This document shows positions 44,601-55,094 of a stretch of 64,000 nt of DNA, one piece after another. The stretch spans positions 1-64,000 of the forward strand of contig NZ_WKKE01000007.1 in NCBI RefSeq assembly GCF_009674775.1. The letters run 5' to 3'. How positions within the stretch are numbered: position 1 is the stretch's first letter; every line of letters starts with the position of its first letter. Both the position numbers and the translations under genes were made by a program. Origin of the DNA: Flavobacterium sp. LC2016-23. Its GTDB lineage: Bacteria; Bacteroidota; Bacteroidia; Flavobacteriales; Flavobacteriaceae. The notes beneath the pieces were generated by a model. The model did no database searches, was not told the origin of the DNA, and worked only from the letters and a program-made list of their open reading frames with translations.

Positions 44601-45052
44601 GAAATGGTCCACGGATGATCCCATGAAGTTCCGTTTACGGCAATATCCAGCATTACTGCCATACCTTTGGTATGAGCGGCGTCGACCAGATTACGCATAT
44701 CGGTAAGTGTTCCGTATTCGGCCCCTACCGCTTTAAAGTCTTTGATACAATACGGAGAATTTGTACTTCTTGAATCGGTTCCGTAAGGGTAAATCGGCAT
44801 TAAATAAAGTACATTGATACCAAGTGATTTAATTCGGTCCAGATCGGAAGTAACTGCGGCTAAAGTTCCCGAAGCACTGTGCGGACGAATATGAACCTGA
44901 TAAATATTGGCATCTCTGGGGTCCGGTACTCCTGTGTAAGGGGTTCCGTACTGAGCAGGATCCTGTGCATACACGGAACTTGCAAATAATAATAGAAAAC
45001 AGACTAGTGTTTTCGTGATATGAAATAATCGATTGGTAATGTTGATTTTCAT
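41699..45052 (-). CDS. Secreted multidomain GH13 alpha-amylase with Big_2, CBM26-like, ricin-like and T9SS sorting domains
   Basis: A 1117-residue extracellular starch-degrading enzyme. Signal peptide to about residue 29 (LVCFLLLFASSVYAQ). GH13 catalytic domain about 45-450 with nucleophile Asp205 (GYRCDFA), acid/base Glu235 (LAEGD) and Asp297 (TANHDSE). Four Big_2 Ig-like repeats lie in two pairs (about 458-630 and 722-890), each with PTTATL/QQL and NTAVATV-x-A-x-GLV-x-AV. Between them is a CBM26-like starch-binding module (YFYKPSTWGTGIKIYYW...SWPGVNM). A ricin-like carbohydrate module (about 895-1025, TIKNRWTGAYL) follows, and the C-terminus about 1042-1117 (YPNPSTDNQF...KKLIVK) is a type IX secretion sorting domain. 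Confidence 0.95.
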   Translation of the reverse strand: MKINITNRLFHITKTLVCFLLLFASSVYAQDPAQYGTPYTGVPDPRDANIYQVHIRPHSASGTLAAVTSDLDRIKSLGINVLYLMPIYPYGTDSRSTNSPYCIKDFKAVGAEYGTLTDMRNLVDAAHTKGMAVMLDIAVNGTSWDHPWTISHPEYYQRTGTTINQLANFGDIAALDLNNSGLRAAIKDAMRYWIFAANIDGYRCDFANNPPLDFWTEIISNLRGISSHNLLMLAEGDRLQNFQAGFDMNFGDKWFYDALKNVAGGGPVSTRFQTTNDMEYTYATGNQQEVRWTANHDSENNSDTAPFTVFKSNAGVVANFLVSGYMKGVPFLTSGQEVAFNQVIPWPYTSVKINWSNTAATPEFARILNFRNSSAAIRRGTMTPYASDDICAFTKTLGTEKVIVMANLRNAGKTFVIPSAMAGTYKDAYTGATVTLVSGATQSFNAFQYIVLTNTNVAAVAVTGVSVSPATATVGLGSTQQLNATIAPANATNQNVTWTSSNTAVATVNASGLVSAVSAGTTTITVKTVDGNKTATSAITVATIPVASVSVSPTTASLYAGNTQQLSAAIAPANATNKTVTWSSSNTAVATVNAAGLVTAVAAGTANITATTQDGNKTAIAAITVNANTNFTVYFYKPSTWGTGIKIYYWSALPTGILADASWPGVNMTDAGNGWYSYTFTYVTSTNLIFNDGTSQSADLSRNKTGWYMNTTWYDSNPGTVVAVTGVTVAPTTATLLIGATQQVTPTVSPATATNKAVSYSSGNTAVATVNASGLITAVAAGSATITVTTQDGAKTATCAVTVNASNVAVTSVSLSPTTLSLAVGGTQQLTPTVLPANATNKNVTYSSNNTAVATVNTNGLVTAVANGTATITVTTVSGNKTSTAAVTVSTPTGTYYTIKNRWTGAYLSDAGTNVGYGATASNNSYKWQKIAIDATYFVLKNVATGELINIEGQTGSVQCNITDTTFWSAQWSSDYIDGTWTRIRNRWQSGNIIHVENQTGSAQYGNSQDGWYSAQWQLESTSASKMALNTKEDVEVENAVITIYPNPSTDNQFQVVLPELESGDVAAITVSDMNGRTVLTEKLAASGQINHHLASGIYIVSINSKNSNVTKKLIVK
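42385..43690 (-). repeat. Internal Big_2 coding repeats of the amylase
   Basis: Two pairs of near-homologous DNA segments (about 43165-43690 and 42385-42895) encode four Ig-like modules, flanking the CBM26-like segment. The shared codons around NTAVATV and QQL make homologous recombination and copy-number change plausible. Antisense ORFs here mirror the repeat and are not genes. Confidence 0.8.
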
Positions 45053-45201
45053 AATTTTAATTTTTTTGTATGCTTGTCAGCATCTCTAACTAAAATTCAT
45101 TCTCACTTGCATTGGTTTTTAAATTTGACAAACATTTTGTGGTTAATAGTTTTCAAGTAGTAAAATTTTTGATTTTTGTCCATAAAAGGACATAGGTATT
45201 C

Positions 45202-45280
45202 TGCCACGAATTTCACGAATCAGCACAAATTTAAATCTGCAGCCTTAATTCGTGGAATTCGTAAAAATTCGTAGCAAAAA
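45202..45280. repeat. GCCACGAATTT repeat between the amylase and GH97 genes
   Basis: TGCCACGAATTTCACGAATC and CGTGGAATTCG...TTCGTAGCAAA form an imperfect inverted pair. It sits inside the starch locus, 150 bp upstream of the amylase. Confidence 0.7.
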
Positions 45281-45311
45281 ACTTAGAAACTTAGTGTCTC
45301 GGAACCTTGAA

Positions 45312-47513
<2,202 letters not shown>

Positions 47514-47543
47514 CTAATTGTATTTTTTAGAAATGCGTATGTA

Positions 47544-48923
47544 TTAATTTTTCAATATTAGATATTGATACGGTAAAAGGGTTGTTTCACTGTCAAGCGT
47601 TACGGTTGCGCCTGAAAAAGCGTCTTTCCATGTACCTTTTAATGCAGGTGCTACCAGATATTTCACTGAAGAATTGGTCAGGTTAGAAAGGACTAAAACT
47701 TTTTCAGCTTCTTTTACCATTGTGAAGGCGCTTACCGCATCGCTGCTGTATCCTGTAAAAGTTCCTCTTTTTATCGCATTACTGCTATTTCTGAAAGCAA
47801 TAATCTTTTTGTATTCGGCAAGCATATCAGTATCTGCAGCAGACCAGTCAATAGGCGTACGGGCGAAATAATTCAATCTTTGTGCATAGCCAATTTCCTG
47901 TCCGTTGTAAATCATAGGAACCGATTTTAGATAAGCTGTTACGACAAAACTCGCCACAGATCCTTTTTTACCGCCAAAAAGCTCCAAAGGTGTCCCGTCG
48001 GTAAGGTTAACATCATGATTGCTGGTGTAGCGTACCACTTTGCTGTCAGTGGTGTAAATGTTGGCATATTCAGTAGCGTTTGAATTTTGTAAGGTCGACG
48101 CAGACAGATTGTCTTTGAAAACTTTTTCTAAGGCACTGAAAAAATTAAATCCAAAAGTGTAGTCAAAACCGGAAGTGAAATGACTTATTTTAGAACCTTC
48201 CGCTAACATTAAGATCTTTTGGTTTTTTTTGATGCTTCGTAATTTGGTGATGGCAGCTGTCCAGAAGCCCGGCGCTACGAAATCGGCATAATCACATCTG
48301 AAACCATCAATGTTTGCATTATAAATCCAGTACGACATCGCGTCGATCATGGCATCTTTCATTTCAGCATTATTGAAATCCAACTGGGCAACATCGGTAT
48401 AATTGGTTCCTGGTGGAATAATGATGTTTCCTTCACCATCCTTTTGGTACCAATTAGGGTGTTGTGTAATCCACGGATTATCCCAGGCAGTGTGATTGGC
48501 AACCCAGTCCAGCACAACAGCCATGTTTTTTTTATGCGCTTCTTCCACCAAAACCTGAAGATCCTGTAACGTTCCAAAATCCGGATTAACCGCTTTATAA
48601 TCCTGTACCGCATAAGGGGAACCCAGTTCTCCTGAAGCTTTTACTTTTCCAACAGGGTAAATGGGCATTAAATAAATCACATTAGCGCCAAGTTCCTGAA
48701 TCTGTGAAAGCCTTTCCTGAACGCCTTTTAAAGTTCCGGCCTGACTGAAAGCGCGTATATTCACCTGATAAATGATGGCATCCTGTTTGTCCGGCATTTT
48801 TTCGAAGGCGGCACCGTACTGTGTGTAGGGTGAAGGGGGTGTGGAATTGTCATCCGAAGAACTACACGAAATAAATGCCAGGGCAATTAGCAGGGTGTAG
48901 AAGATATTTATATTTGATTTCAT
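47544..48923 (-). CDS. GH13 lipoprotein alpha-amylase, SusG/SusA-like
   Basis: A 459-residue lipoprotein (lipobox AFISC, Cys 20, followed by SSSDDNS). The Ser/Asp-rich stretch after Cys is a typical Bacteroidota surface-export signal. Catalytic Asp211 (DGFRCDYAD), Glu242 (MLAEGS) and Asp304 (TSNHDVN) are intact. It lacks the accessory Ig and CBM domains of the neighbouring 1117-residue amylase. Probable role is cutting starch at the cell surface for SusCD import. Confidence 0.94.
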   Translation of the reverse strand: MKSNINIFYTLLIALAFISCSSSDDNSTPPSPYTQYGAAFEKMPDKQDAIIYQVNIRAFSQAGTLKGVQERLSQIQELGANVIYLMPIYPVGKVKASGELGSPYAVQDYKAVNPDFGTLQDLQVLVEEAHKKNMAVVLDWVANHTAWDNPWITQHPNWYQKDGEGNIIIPPGTNYTDVAQLDFNNAEMKDAMIDAMSYWIYNANIDGFRCDYADFVAPGFWTAAITKLRSIKKNQKILMLAEGSKISHFTSGFDYTFGFNFFSALEKVFKDNLSASTLQNSNATEYANIYTTDSKVVRYTSNHDVNLTDGTPLELFGGKKGSVASFVVTAYLKSVPMIYNGQEIGYAQRLNYFARTPIDWSAADTDMLAEYKKIIAFRNSSNAIKRGTFTGYSSDAVSAFTMVKEAEKVLVLSNLTNSSVKYLVAPALKGTWKDAFSGATVTLDSETTLLPYQYLILKN

Positions 48924-49045
48924 AATTTCATTTTTAGTTTTTAATAATCCGGTATAGCTTTTAAGTTTTAAAACATTTTAAATTAACCTGCCTTCCACGA
49001 ATGAAAGACAGGTAATCTGCTCAACCAAACTAATTTAAATTTTAA

Positions 49046-50158
49046 TTATTTTTTTGTGATGGTACAGATCGCAGTGGCCGGATAACCCGTAGTTGCCGGA
49101 TCTGTTTCCACTATTTTGAACGTTACTTCGTAAGTTCCGGCTTCTGCAATATCATAAGCTCCTCCGTTATCCAGATTTACCGTATTTGTTGCAGCATCTG
49201 CCGGGCCGTAATTAATAGTCCAGCCATCATTCAATCTGAATTTTAATGCTCCCGGTAATAAATTGGCAGTAATTTTCCACGTTTTGGTTTGATGGTCATA
49301 CGACATCGGAACCGAGTGATTCCATCCGTAGTTGGCGTCACCTGCTGTTTGTTCAGCTGTTGCTGATGCAGGACCCACAATTCCCCAGGCATACGGAGTA
49401 GCCGTCCATTTTAGGGTGTTTAAATTTACTTTCATCTGATACGATCCGGCTTGAGGAAGCAGAAAATCGGTATCACTCATGTTTTTCATGTCGAAATTCG
49501 TTTCTCCCGCACCATAAAATTGAGCCCAGTTTCTTTCCTTGTTTATTTTGAATTCACGCCCCTGTCCAACCGGAAGTGTCATGTAACCCTGATAAACTCC
49601 TTTTTGTATAGCGGTTAAAGCAGCAGCGGTTTCTATGCTCCAGCCCTGATAACTTCCCGGCATGTATATTTCGCCAAAAACAACACTTCTTTCATACGGA
49701 GTAATGGTTAAGGTAAGAGGATCCGAATACACTTTATGATCCAGACTCGCTTCTACGCGCACAACTAATTTTCCGGCAAGCTCAGGCAGAAGTCCAAAGT
49801 CTGTGGCGATCTGGTTTAAATCTTTTCCAAGAATAGCTTTGCTCAAAACATCTTCACCCACTTCGATCCGTTTGGATTTTTGCCAGGCCGTTGGTCCGGT
49901 AATATCCGAAATCACATCAATTTGTAAAGCATAGGTAACCGCTGTACCAACAGGAAACTGGACTGCAGGCCATGAGAATAACACGACAGAATCATCTGCG
50001 GTATCTTCCGTCAGTACCAATGTGGTGGAAGAAGCTACAAGAGTACCTGGAAAAGTAACGGTTTTTAAGGTGGTAACCTGAGCAGATTCGCTTTCACAGG
50101 AGGCACCCAAAAAAAGCAAGCTGCCTAATACGAATAACTTATTTATATATTTTTTCAT
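49046..50158 (-). CDS. SusE/SusF-like starch-binding outer-membrane lipoprotein
   Basis: A 370-residue lipoprotein with lipobox LFLGASC (Cys 21). An N-terminal SusE domain (TTLVLTEDTADDSVVLFSWPAVQFPVGTAVTYALQ) is followed by starch-binding-like beta modules: VVFGEIYMPGSYQGW with KINKERNWAQFYG, and YGWNHSVPMSYDHQTKTWKIT with LKFRLNDGWTINYG. The two Trp-rich repeats resemble the starch-binding modules of SusE/SusF. Lies 12 bp after susD on the same transcript. Confidence 0.92.
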   Translation of the reverse strand: MKKYINKLFVLGSLLFLGASCESESAQVTTLKTVTFPGTLVASSTTLVLTEDTADDSVVLFSWPAVQFPVGTAVTYALQIDVISDITGPTAWQKSKRIEVGEDVLSKAILGKDLNQIATDFGLLPELAGKLVVRVEASLDHKVYSDPLTLTITPYERSVVFGEIYMPGSYQGWSIETAAALTAIQKGVYQGYMTLPVGQGREFKINKERNWAQFYGAGETNFDMKNMSDTDFLLPQAGSYQMKVNLNTLKWTATPYAWGIVGPASATAEQTAGDANYGWNHSVPMSYDHQTKTWKITANLLPGALKFRLNDGWTINYGPADAATNTVNLDNGGAYDIAEAGTYEVTFKIVETDPATTGYPATAICTITKK

Positions 50159-50170
50159 AATAGTTTGTTT

Positions 50171-51688
50171 TTATTGCGGGTAACCCGGATTTTGTTTTAA
50201 TGCTGTGTTTGCATTGATGGCAGCGGTTGGAATTGGGAACAATTTTCTGAACGCAGGCGATGCTGTTGTTCTGAATTCGTTAGGTAATAAAAATTTATTA
50301 AAACGAATCATATCCTGTCTTCTGTGTCCTTCCCAGTTTAATTCAAAGCCTCTTTCGTCATAGATATTATCCAATGTCGGATTTGCATCCAGCGCAGTAA
50401 GGCCTGCACGCTGCCTGATCATATCAACAAAAGGTTTTGCCGCTCCCGGATTGCCTAAACGAACATTACACTCTGCCATCATTAAGAGGATATCAGCGTA
50501 TCTGTAGATTGGGAAATCATTAGAAGCTCCTCCTCCCGTATTTGCCCCTGCCGGATAAAATTTAACATTACGCACTCCGGCTTGCGGATCTGCTCCCGGA
50601 AGATCTATAGACTGAACATCTAAGGTATAATTCACACCTCCTGGCTGTTCACCGGCTAAAAACTGTTTTTTACGAATATCGGCATTGTCATATTTCAGGT
50701 AAAATTGTTTAGGAACGATAGTACCATTCCAACCATTATACTTCAGTGCAGTGATACCATGAGCACCATACAGGCTTCTAACGGCATAAACATTACGCGA
50801 TAGAACATCAATAGTGGCGTAAATAGATAAAATAGTTTCATCCTGAGGCGAAACATCCCCGAATAATTCGTAATACTTGTTTCCAAGCGGGCTGCCTGCG
50901 TCTGCAGCACCGGAGTGAAGTGTAAATCCGCCTTCGCTTACTTTGTTACAGGCTGCTAAACACTCCGCCCATTTTGCTTCGCCGGTATACACTTCCGCAT
51001 TAAGATATACTTTGGCCAGTACGGTATATGCGGCCCATTTGTTGAATCTTCCGTAATATTCTCCACCTTTGTTATTCGAAAGTAATTCCGCATTTTCGGT
51101 CAGTTCTTTTACAATAAAAGTATAGACTTCTTTACGGCTTGCCTGTGGAATTTTATCGGAAGCAATAGTGTTGTCGGTATAAAAAGGAACATCTCCGAAA
51201 TCATCAATCAAAAGATAATAGAAAAAAGCACGGGCTACCTTAGCTTCGGCAATTTTTGAAGGGTCTGCATTTGATTTTTCCAATAAGGCGATTGCTAAAT
51301 TGGCTTTGAAAATACATCTGTACAGCCAGTTCCAGGTGTTGGTGATAATACCTTCGCTTGGCAGCCAGCCGTGTTTGTGCAAACGGGCAAAATCCTGTTG
51401 CCAGTTACCATCATTTCGATGCGGAATCACCTGTTCGTCAGAAGACATACAGTTCATATCGTACCAGCCATTATCGGCTCCTGCATAGCCAACACCGGTA
51501 TAGCCATCTCTGGTAAATTCTCCCGGAATCTGGGCATAAATACTGGCAAGGAGACTATTGGTTCCTGCGGGAGTTCCGTAAAACTCATCTGCAGGATATT
51601 GATCGTATACTGTTTCACTAACATCAGTACAGCTAAACAGGGCAAGGAAAGAGATACTTCCTGCCAACAATATATTTTTAATTTTCAT
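50171..51688 (-). CDS. susD: SusD/RagB family starch-binding lipoprotein
   Basis: A 505-residue lipoprotein (FLALFSC, Cys 20) of the SusD family, the lid of the SusC transporter. Tetratricopeptide-like helices (about 30-290, with NWLYRCIFKANLAIALLEK) and a C-terminal SusD domain containing YRYADILLMMAECNVRLGN and YDERGFELNWEGHRRQDMIRFNKF. Lies 8 bp from susC. Starch specificity is taken from the GH13/GH97 neighbours. Confidence 0.96.
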   Translation of the reverse strand: MKIKNILLAGSISFLALFSCTDVSETVYDQYPADEFYGTPAGTNSLLASIYAQIPGEFTRDGYTGVGYAGADNGWYDMNCMSSDEQVIPHRNDGNWQQDFARLHKHGWLPSEGIITNTWNWLYRCIFKANLAIALLEKSNADPSKIAEAKVARAFFYYLLIDDFGDVPFYTDNTIASDKIPQASRKEVYTFIVKELTENAELLSNNKGGEYYGRFNKWAAYTVLAKVYLNAEVYTGEAKWAECLAACNKVSEGGFTLHSGAADAGSPLGNKYYELFGDVSPQDETILSIYATIDVLSRNVYAVRSLYGAHGITALKYNGWNGTIVPKQFYLKYDNADIRKKQFLAGEQPGGVNYTLDVQSIDLPGADPQAGVRNVKFYPAGANTGGGASNDFPIYRYADILLMMAECNVRLGNPGAAKPFVDMIRQRAGLTALDANPTLDNIYDERGFELNWEGHRRQDMIRFNKFLLPNEFRTTASPAFRKLFPIPTAAINANTALKQNPGYPQ

Positions 51689-51696
51689 TTCTTGTA

Positions 51697-54600
51697 CTAT
51701 TTAAATTTTACAGTTAAACCAAATGCAATACTTCTGGTACGGGGATAAAACCCTTTGTCACCACCAAAATTTTGTCCGCTTCCGCTTACATCCAATTCCG
51801 GATCCATACCTGTATAATCCGTAATCAGGACTAAATTATTCCCGGTAAGAGAAAGTCGGATCGACTCAAAATATTTGTCCGTAAAACGGAAACTGTACCC
51901 TGCTGTAACATTATCCAGACGGATGAAAGAACCGTCTTCTAACCATAAATCAGAACCGTAGGTAGAAGTCACAATTCCTTTGTCAACAGCACTGTCTAAA
52001 ACATTTGATTTACCAACGTTCTCCAGCATGCTTAGCCTTTGGCCAAGGGCATTGTAAATTTTATTTCCTCCTGAGCCTCTCCATAACATAGAAGCATCAA
52101 AATTCTTATAGCGGTAAGACGGACTAAAAGCAAATGTATACGTTGGTAAAGCTGAACCTGCATAGTAACGGTCCGGGCTGTCGGCATTCTGATTGATTTC
52201 GCCTCCGCTTCCGTCACGATCTTCAACAGTTTCGGCTTTGTTACCGTCTACGCCTGTAGAATGCAGGATATAAAAGGCTCCCACCGGTTTTCCTTTTACC
52301 AGGTAAGAGTTTGCAGCTCCCCAGCCTACATAAGCTGTTGTTAAAGACTCACCATTATAACTGCCACTTAAATTAAGGACTTCATTTTTCATAAAGGAAA
52401 CATTTCCTCCTAGTGTAAGTGTGCTGTTTTCTGTTCGGATCACATCATACGCCAAAGAAACCTCTAAACCTTTATTTGAAATACTTCCGACGTTAGCTTT
52501 AATATAATTATAGTCGTTCTTAACCTGAGACAGTGTGTAATCAAATAATAAATCATCTGTTCGGGAATCGTAAACATCTACCGTACCTCTTAATCTGTTG
52601 TCTAAAAGTCCAAAGTCAAGACCAATATTCGTTTGTTTTTTGGTTTCCCATCGCAAATCAGGATTAGCATTTTGTTTTGGACTGTAATTGTTGATTTGTG
52701 AACCTCCAAAATAAGTTAATCCCGTTGGACCTACTAACGCAATGGAGTTTTGAGGTCTAAGTCCTTGCTGATTTCCTGTAACACCATATCCTGCACGCAA
52801 TTTAAGTTCATTAAATAAAGTTTGGTTCGCCATAAAAGACTCCTTGTTTATTTGCCAGGCTACGGATGCAGAGGGAAAATCCCCCCATTTGTTATTGATT
52901 CCAAATACAGACGAACCATCTCGTCTGAAACTTCCCGTAAATAAATAACGATTCAGCAAAGAATAATTGATGCGCCCTAAAAATGACACTAAGGTTCTGT
53001 CATTTTTGTACGATGTTATATCATTAGGTGAAACTTTCGAAAGATCACCAAGCTGCAAAGAATTATAAGTTGTTTTGTCACTGATAAAACCTTTTGCCTG
53101 TGCATAATTTCCCTGATAAGTTTGGTTTTGCCATTCGTATAAGGCTAATGCATTGATGCTGTGAATGCCAAAGGTTCTTTTATAGGTAAGACTGGCATTC
53201 GTTAATCTTTCATTTTGCTTTTCATTTCTAATGTTGGCATATCCTTTCTGATCAATTGCATAGGCATTTGTGGAGGCAGCAGGAAGATAATAACCATACA
53301 TGTTATTTGTTTTTCTCCAGCTTCCAAACCAGCTGGCAGTTAAACCTTTCGCTAAATCCAGATCTGCTTTAAGGCTTCCAAATAAGTTATCTTCCTGTCT
53401 TTCATTCGTAACGGTTTGTGCCGCTGCATAAGGATTTAAATATTGAAACACATTTGGATCTGTAAAGTAACTTCCGTCAGGATTAAGGACAGGATCTGTT
53501 GGTCTCATTAAATAAGCATTGGTAATTAGATTTGAGGAGTAGGCAGCAGTTCCGATATCTCCAATGCTGTTATTCCCATTAATAATACCGTTTGTTAAAT
53601 TAAAAGTCAGTTTTAATTTATCATTAAGACCCATTTGAGTGGCCTGAATACGGCCTATATATTTTTTATTATTCGAATTAATGACCACACCGTCTTGTAA
53701 AATAGCCGTTACAGAAGCTCTGTAGTTAAATTTGTCCGTTCCTCCACCAAAGGCCAGCGTGTGCGTTTGTGTGATCCCGGTTTGTGTTAAAAGACCATAC
53801 CAGTCGGTATTAGAGCCATGGTTAGAAGAAGCCGGAGTACCTGTGGACTGAGCCACTTCCCACCATTGGCTGGCATCTAACATATCCAGTTTTCTCGGAA
53901 TAAAATCCAGTGAGGTTGAACCAATATATTCTATCGTTGTTTTTCCTGCTTTATTCTTTTTTGTCGTTACAATGATGACACCGGGCGCTCCTCTTGAACC
54001 GTAAACGGCAGTAGCAGAAGCATCTTTTAAAACATCGATACTTTCTATTTCACTTGGCGGAACCTGATTTAACAAATCCATATTTCCCTGAATTCCGTCT
54101 ACGACTACCAAAGGATCATTTCCGCCACTCAAAGAGCCGATTCCTCTAATACGTACACTTGGTCCTGAACCCGGTTCACTTCCGATCTGGGTAATGTTTA
54201 CTCCCGCTGCTTTTCCGGCAATCAGTTGTAATGGATTTACAATTGCGCCCTGGTTCATGTCTTTTGAGGCGATCGAAGAAACCGCTCCTGTAACATCTCT
54301 TTTGGCTGTAGATCCGTACCCCACCACAACTATTTCCTGTAAATCTGTAGTGTCAGGAAAAAGCTGAATATTAATGACTTTCTGACTCGCAGTGACCTTT
54401 TTTTCTTTGTAGCCTACAAAAGAAACTACGATTACAGAAGCACTGCTTTCAACAGTAAGCTGATATTTCCCGTCAAAATCGGTTACAAAACTATTTTTGG
54501 TTCCTTCTTCAAAAACAGTTGCGCCAGGCAAAGGCAGGCCATTTTCATCGGTAATGATTCCGGAAACGGTTTGTTTTTCATATCGTACCTTCTCTGTTTT

Positions 54601-54963
54601 AAGTTCCGGTTTTTTTAGGATAATCTGGGTGTCCCTAACCTTAAATTCGGTGGGAGTTCCTTTAAAAAGTTTATTCAAAACAATATCAATCGGCTGATCT
54701 TTTACCGAAATAGTAACTATGCGATCCAGATCGATATCGCTCAGTTTGTAAATAAATCTGAAGTCTGTTTTTTGTTCGATGGTCTCAATAACCTTTTCGA
54801 TTGTTGAATTGTTTAATTCTAAGGATACTTTTGTCTTTTGGGCATAGGTATTCCCCCGGATATTAAACATGGCGACCAAAATAAGTAGGGTAGTTAGTTT
54901 CAATTTTAGGTCATTTTGGAACACACGGGATAAAAACCCGGTATTCTTTGATTTTTTTTTCAT
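51697..54963 (-). CDS. susC: SusC/RagA TonB-dependent outer-membrane transporter with STN domain
   Basis: A 1088-residue outer-membrane importer. After the signal/anchor (LTTLLILVAMFNIRGNTYAQ) comes an STN domain (about 50-110, ELNNSTIEKVIETIEQKTDFRFIYK), then CarboxypepD_reg (QTVSGIITDENGLPLPGATV), the plug with VVVGYGSTAKRDVTGAVSSI and TAVYGSRGAPGVIIVTTKK, and the beta barrel. The STN domain, absent from many SusC proteins, permits signalling to a FecR anti-sigma, matching the FecR/sigma pair just upstream. Confidence 0.96.
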   Translation of the reverse strand: MKKKSKNTGFLSRVFQNDLKLKLTTLLILVAMFNIRGNTYAQKTKVSLELNNSTIEKVIETIEQKTDFRFIYKLSDIDLDRIVTISVKDQPIDIVLNKLFKGTPTEFKVRDTQIILKKPELKTEKVRYEKQTVSGIITDENGLPLPGATVFEEGTKNSFVTDFDGKYQLTVESSASVIVVSFVGYKEKKVTASQKVINIQLFPDTTDLQEIVVVGYGSTAKRDVTGAVSSIASKDMNQGAIVNPLQLIAGKAAGVNITQIGSEPGSGPSVRIRGIGSLSGGNDPLVVVDGIQGNMDLLNQVPPSEIESIDVLKDASATAVYGSRGAPGVIIVTTKKNKAGKTTIEYIGSTSLDFIPRKLDMLDASQWWEVAQSTGTPASSNHGSNTDWYGLLTQTGITQTHTLAFGGGTDKFNYRASVTAILQDGVVINSNNKKYIGRIQATQMGLNDKLKLTFNLTNGIINGNNSIGDIGTAAYSSNLITNAYLMRPTDPVLNPDGSYFTDPNVFQYLNPYAAAQTVTNERQEDNLFGSLKADLDLAKGLTASWFGSWRKTNNMYGYYLPAASTNAYAIDQKGYANIRNEKQNERLTNASLTYKRTFGIHSINALALYEWQNQTYQGNYAQAKGFISDKTTYNSLQLGDLSKVSPNDITSYKNDRTLVSFLGRINYSLLNRYLFTGSFRRDGSSVFGINNKWGDFPSASVAWQINKESFMANQTLFNELKLRAGYGVTGNQQGLRPQNSIALVGPTGLTYFGGSQINNYSPKQNANPDLRWETKKQTNIGLDFGLLDNRLRGTVDVYDSRTDDLLFDYTLSQVKNDYNYIKANVGSISNKGLEVSLAYDVIRTENSTLTLGGNVSFMKNEVLNLSGSYNGESLTTAYVGWGAANSYLVKGKPVGAFYILHSTGVDGNKAETVEDRDGSGGEINQNADSPDRYYAGSALPTYTFAFSPSYRYKNFDASMLWRGSGGNKIYNALGQRLSMLENVGKSNVLDSAVDKGIVTSTYGSDLWLEDGSFIRLDNVTAGYSFRFTDKYFESIRLSLTGNNLVLITDYTGMDPELDVSGSGQNFGGDKGFYPRTRSIAFGLTVKFK

Positions 54964-55094
54964 AATTTTGTTAATTGATTGTAGTTAATTCGTTATATTC
55001 AATCACTTAGTAAATCGGAAATTGTTCGCAGCTCTTTCCGATTTTTTTTATTCGCTCTCTTTTAATTCTTTTTGTTTTGTCATTGGCTTAGTGG

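Noticed and set aside
51371..51748. 125-codon plus-strand ORF opposite susD
   Set aside because: Antisense to an intact SusD gene with diagnostic motifs.
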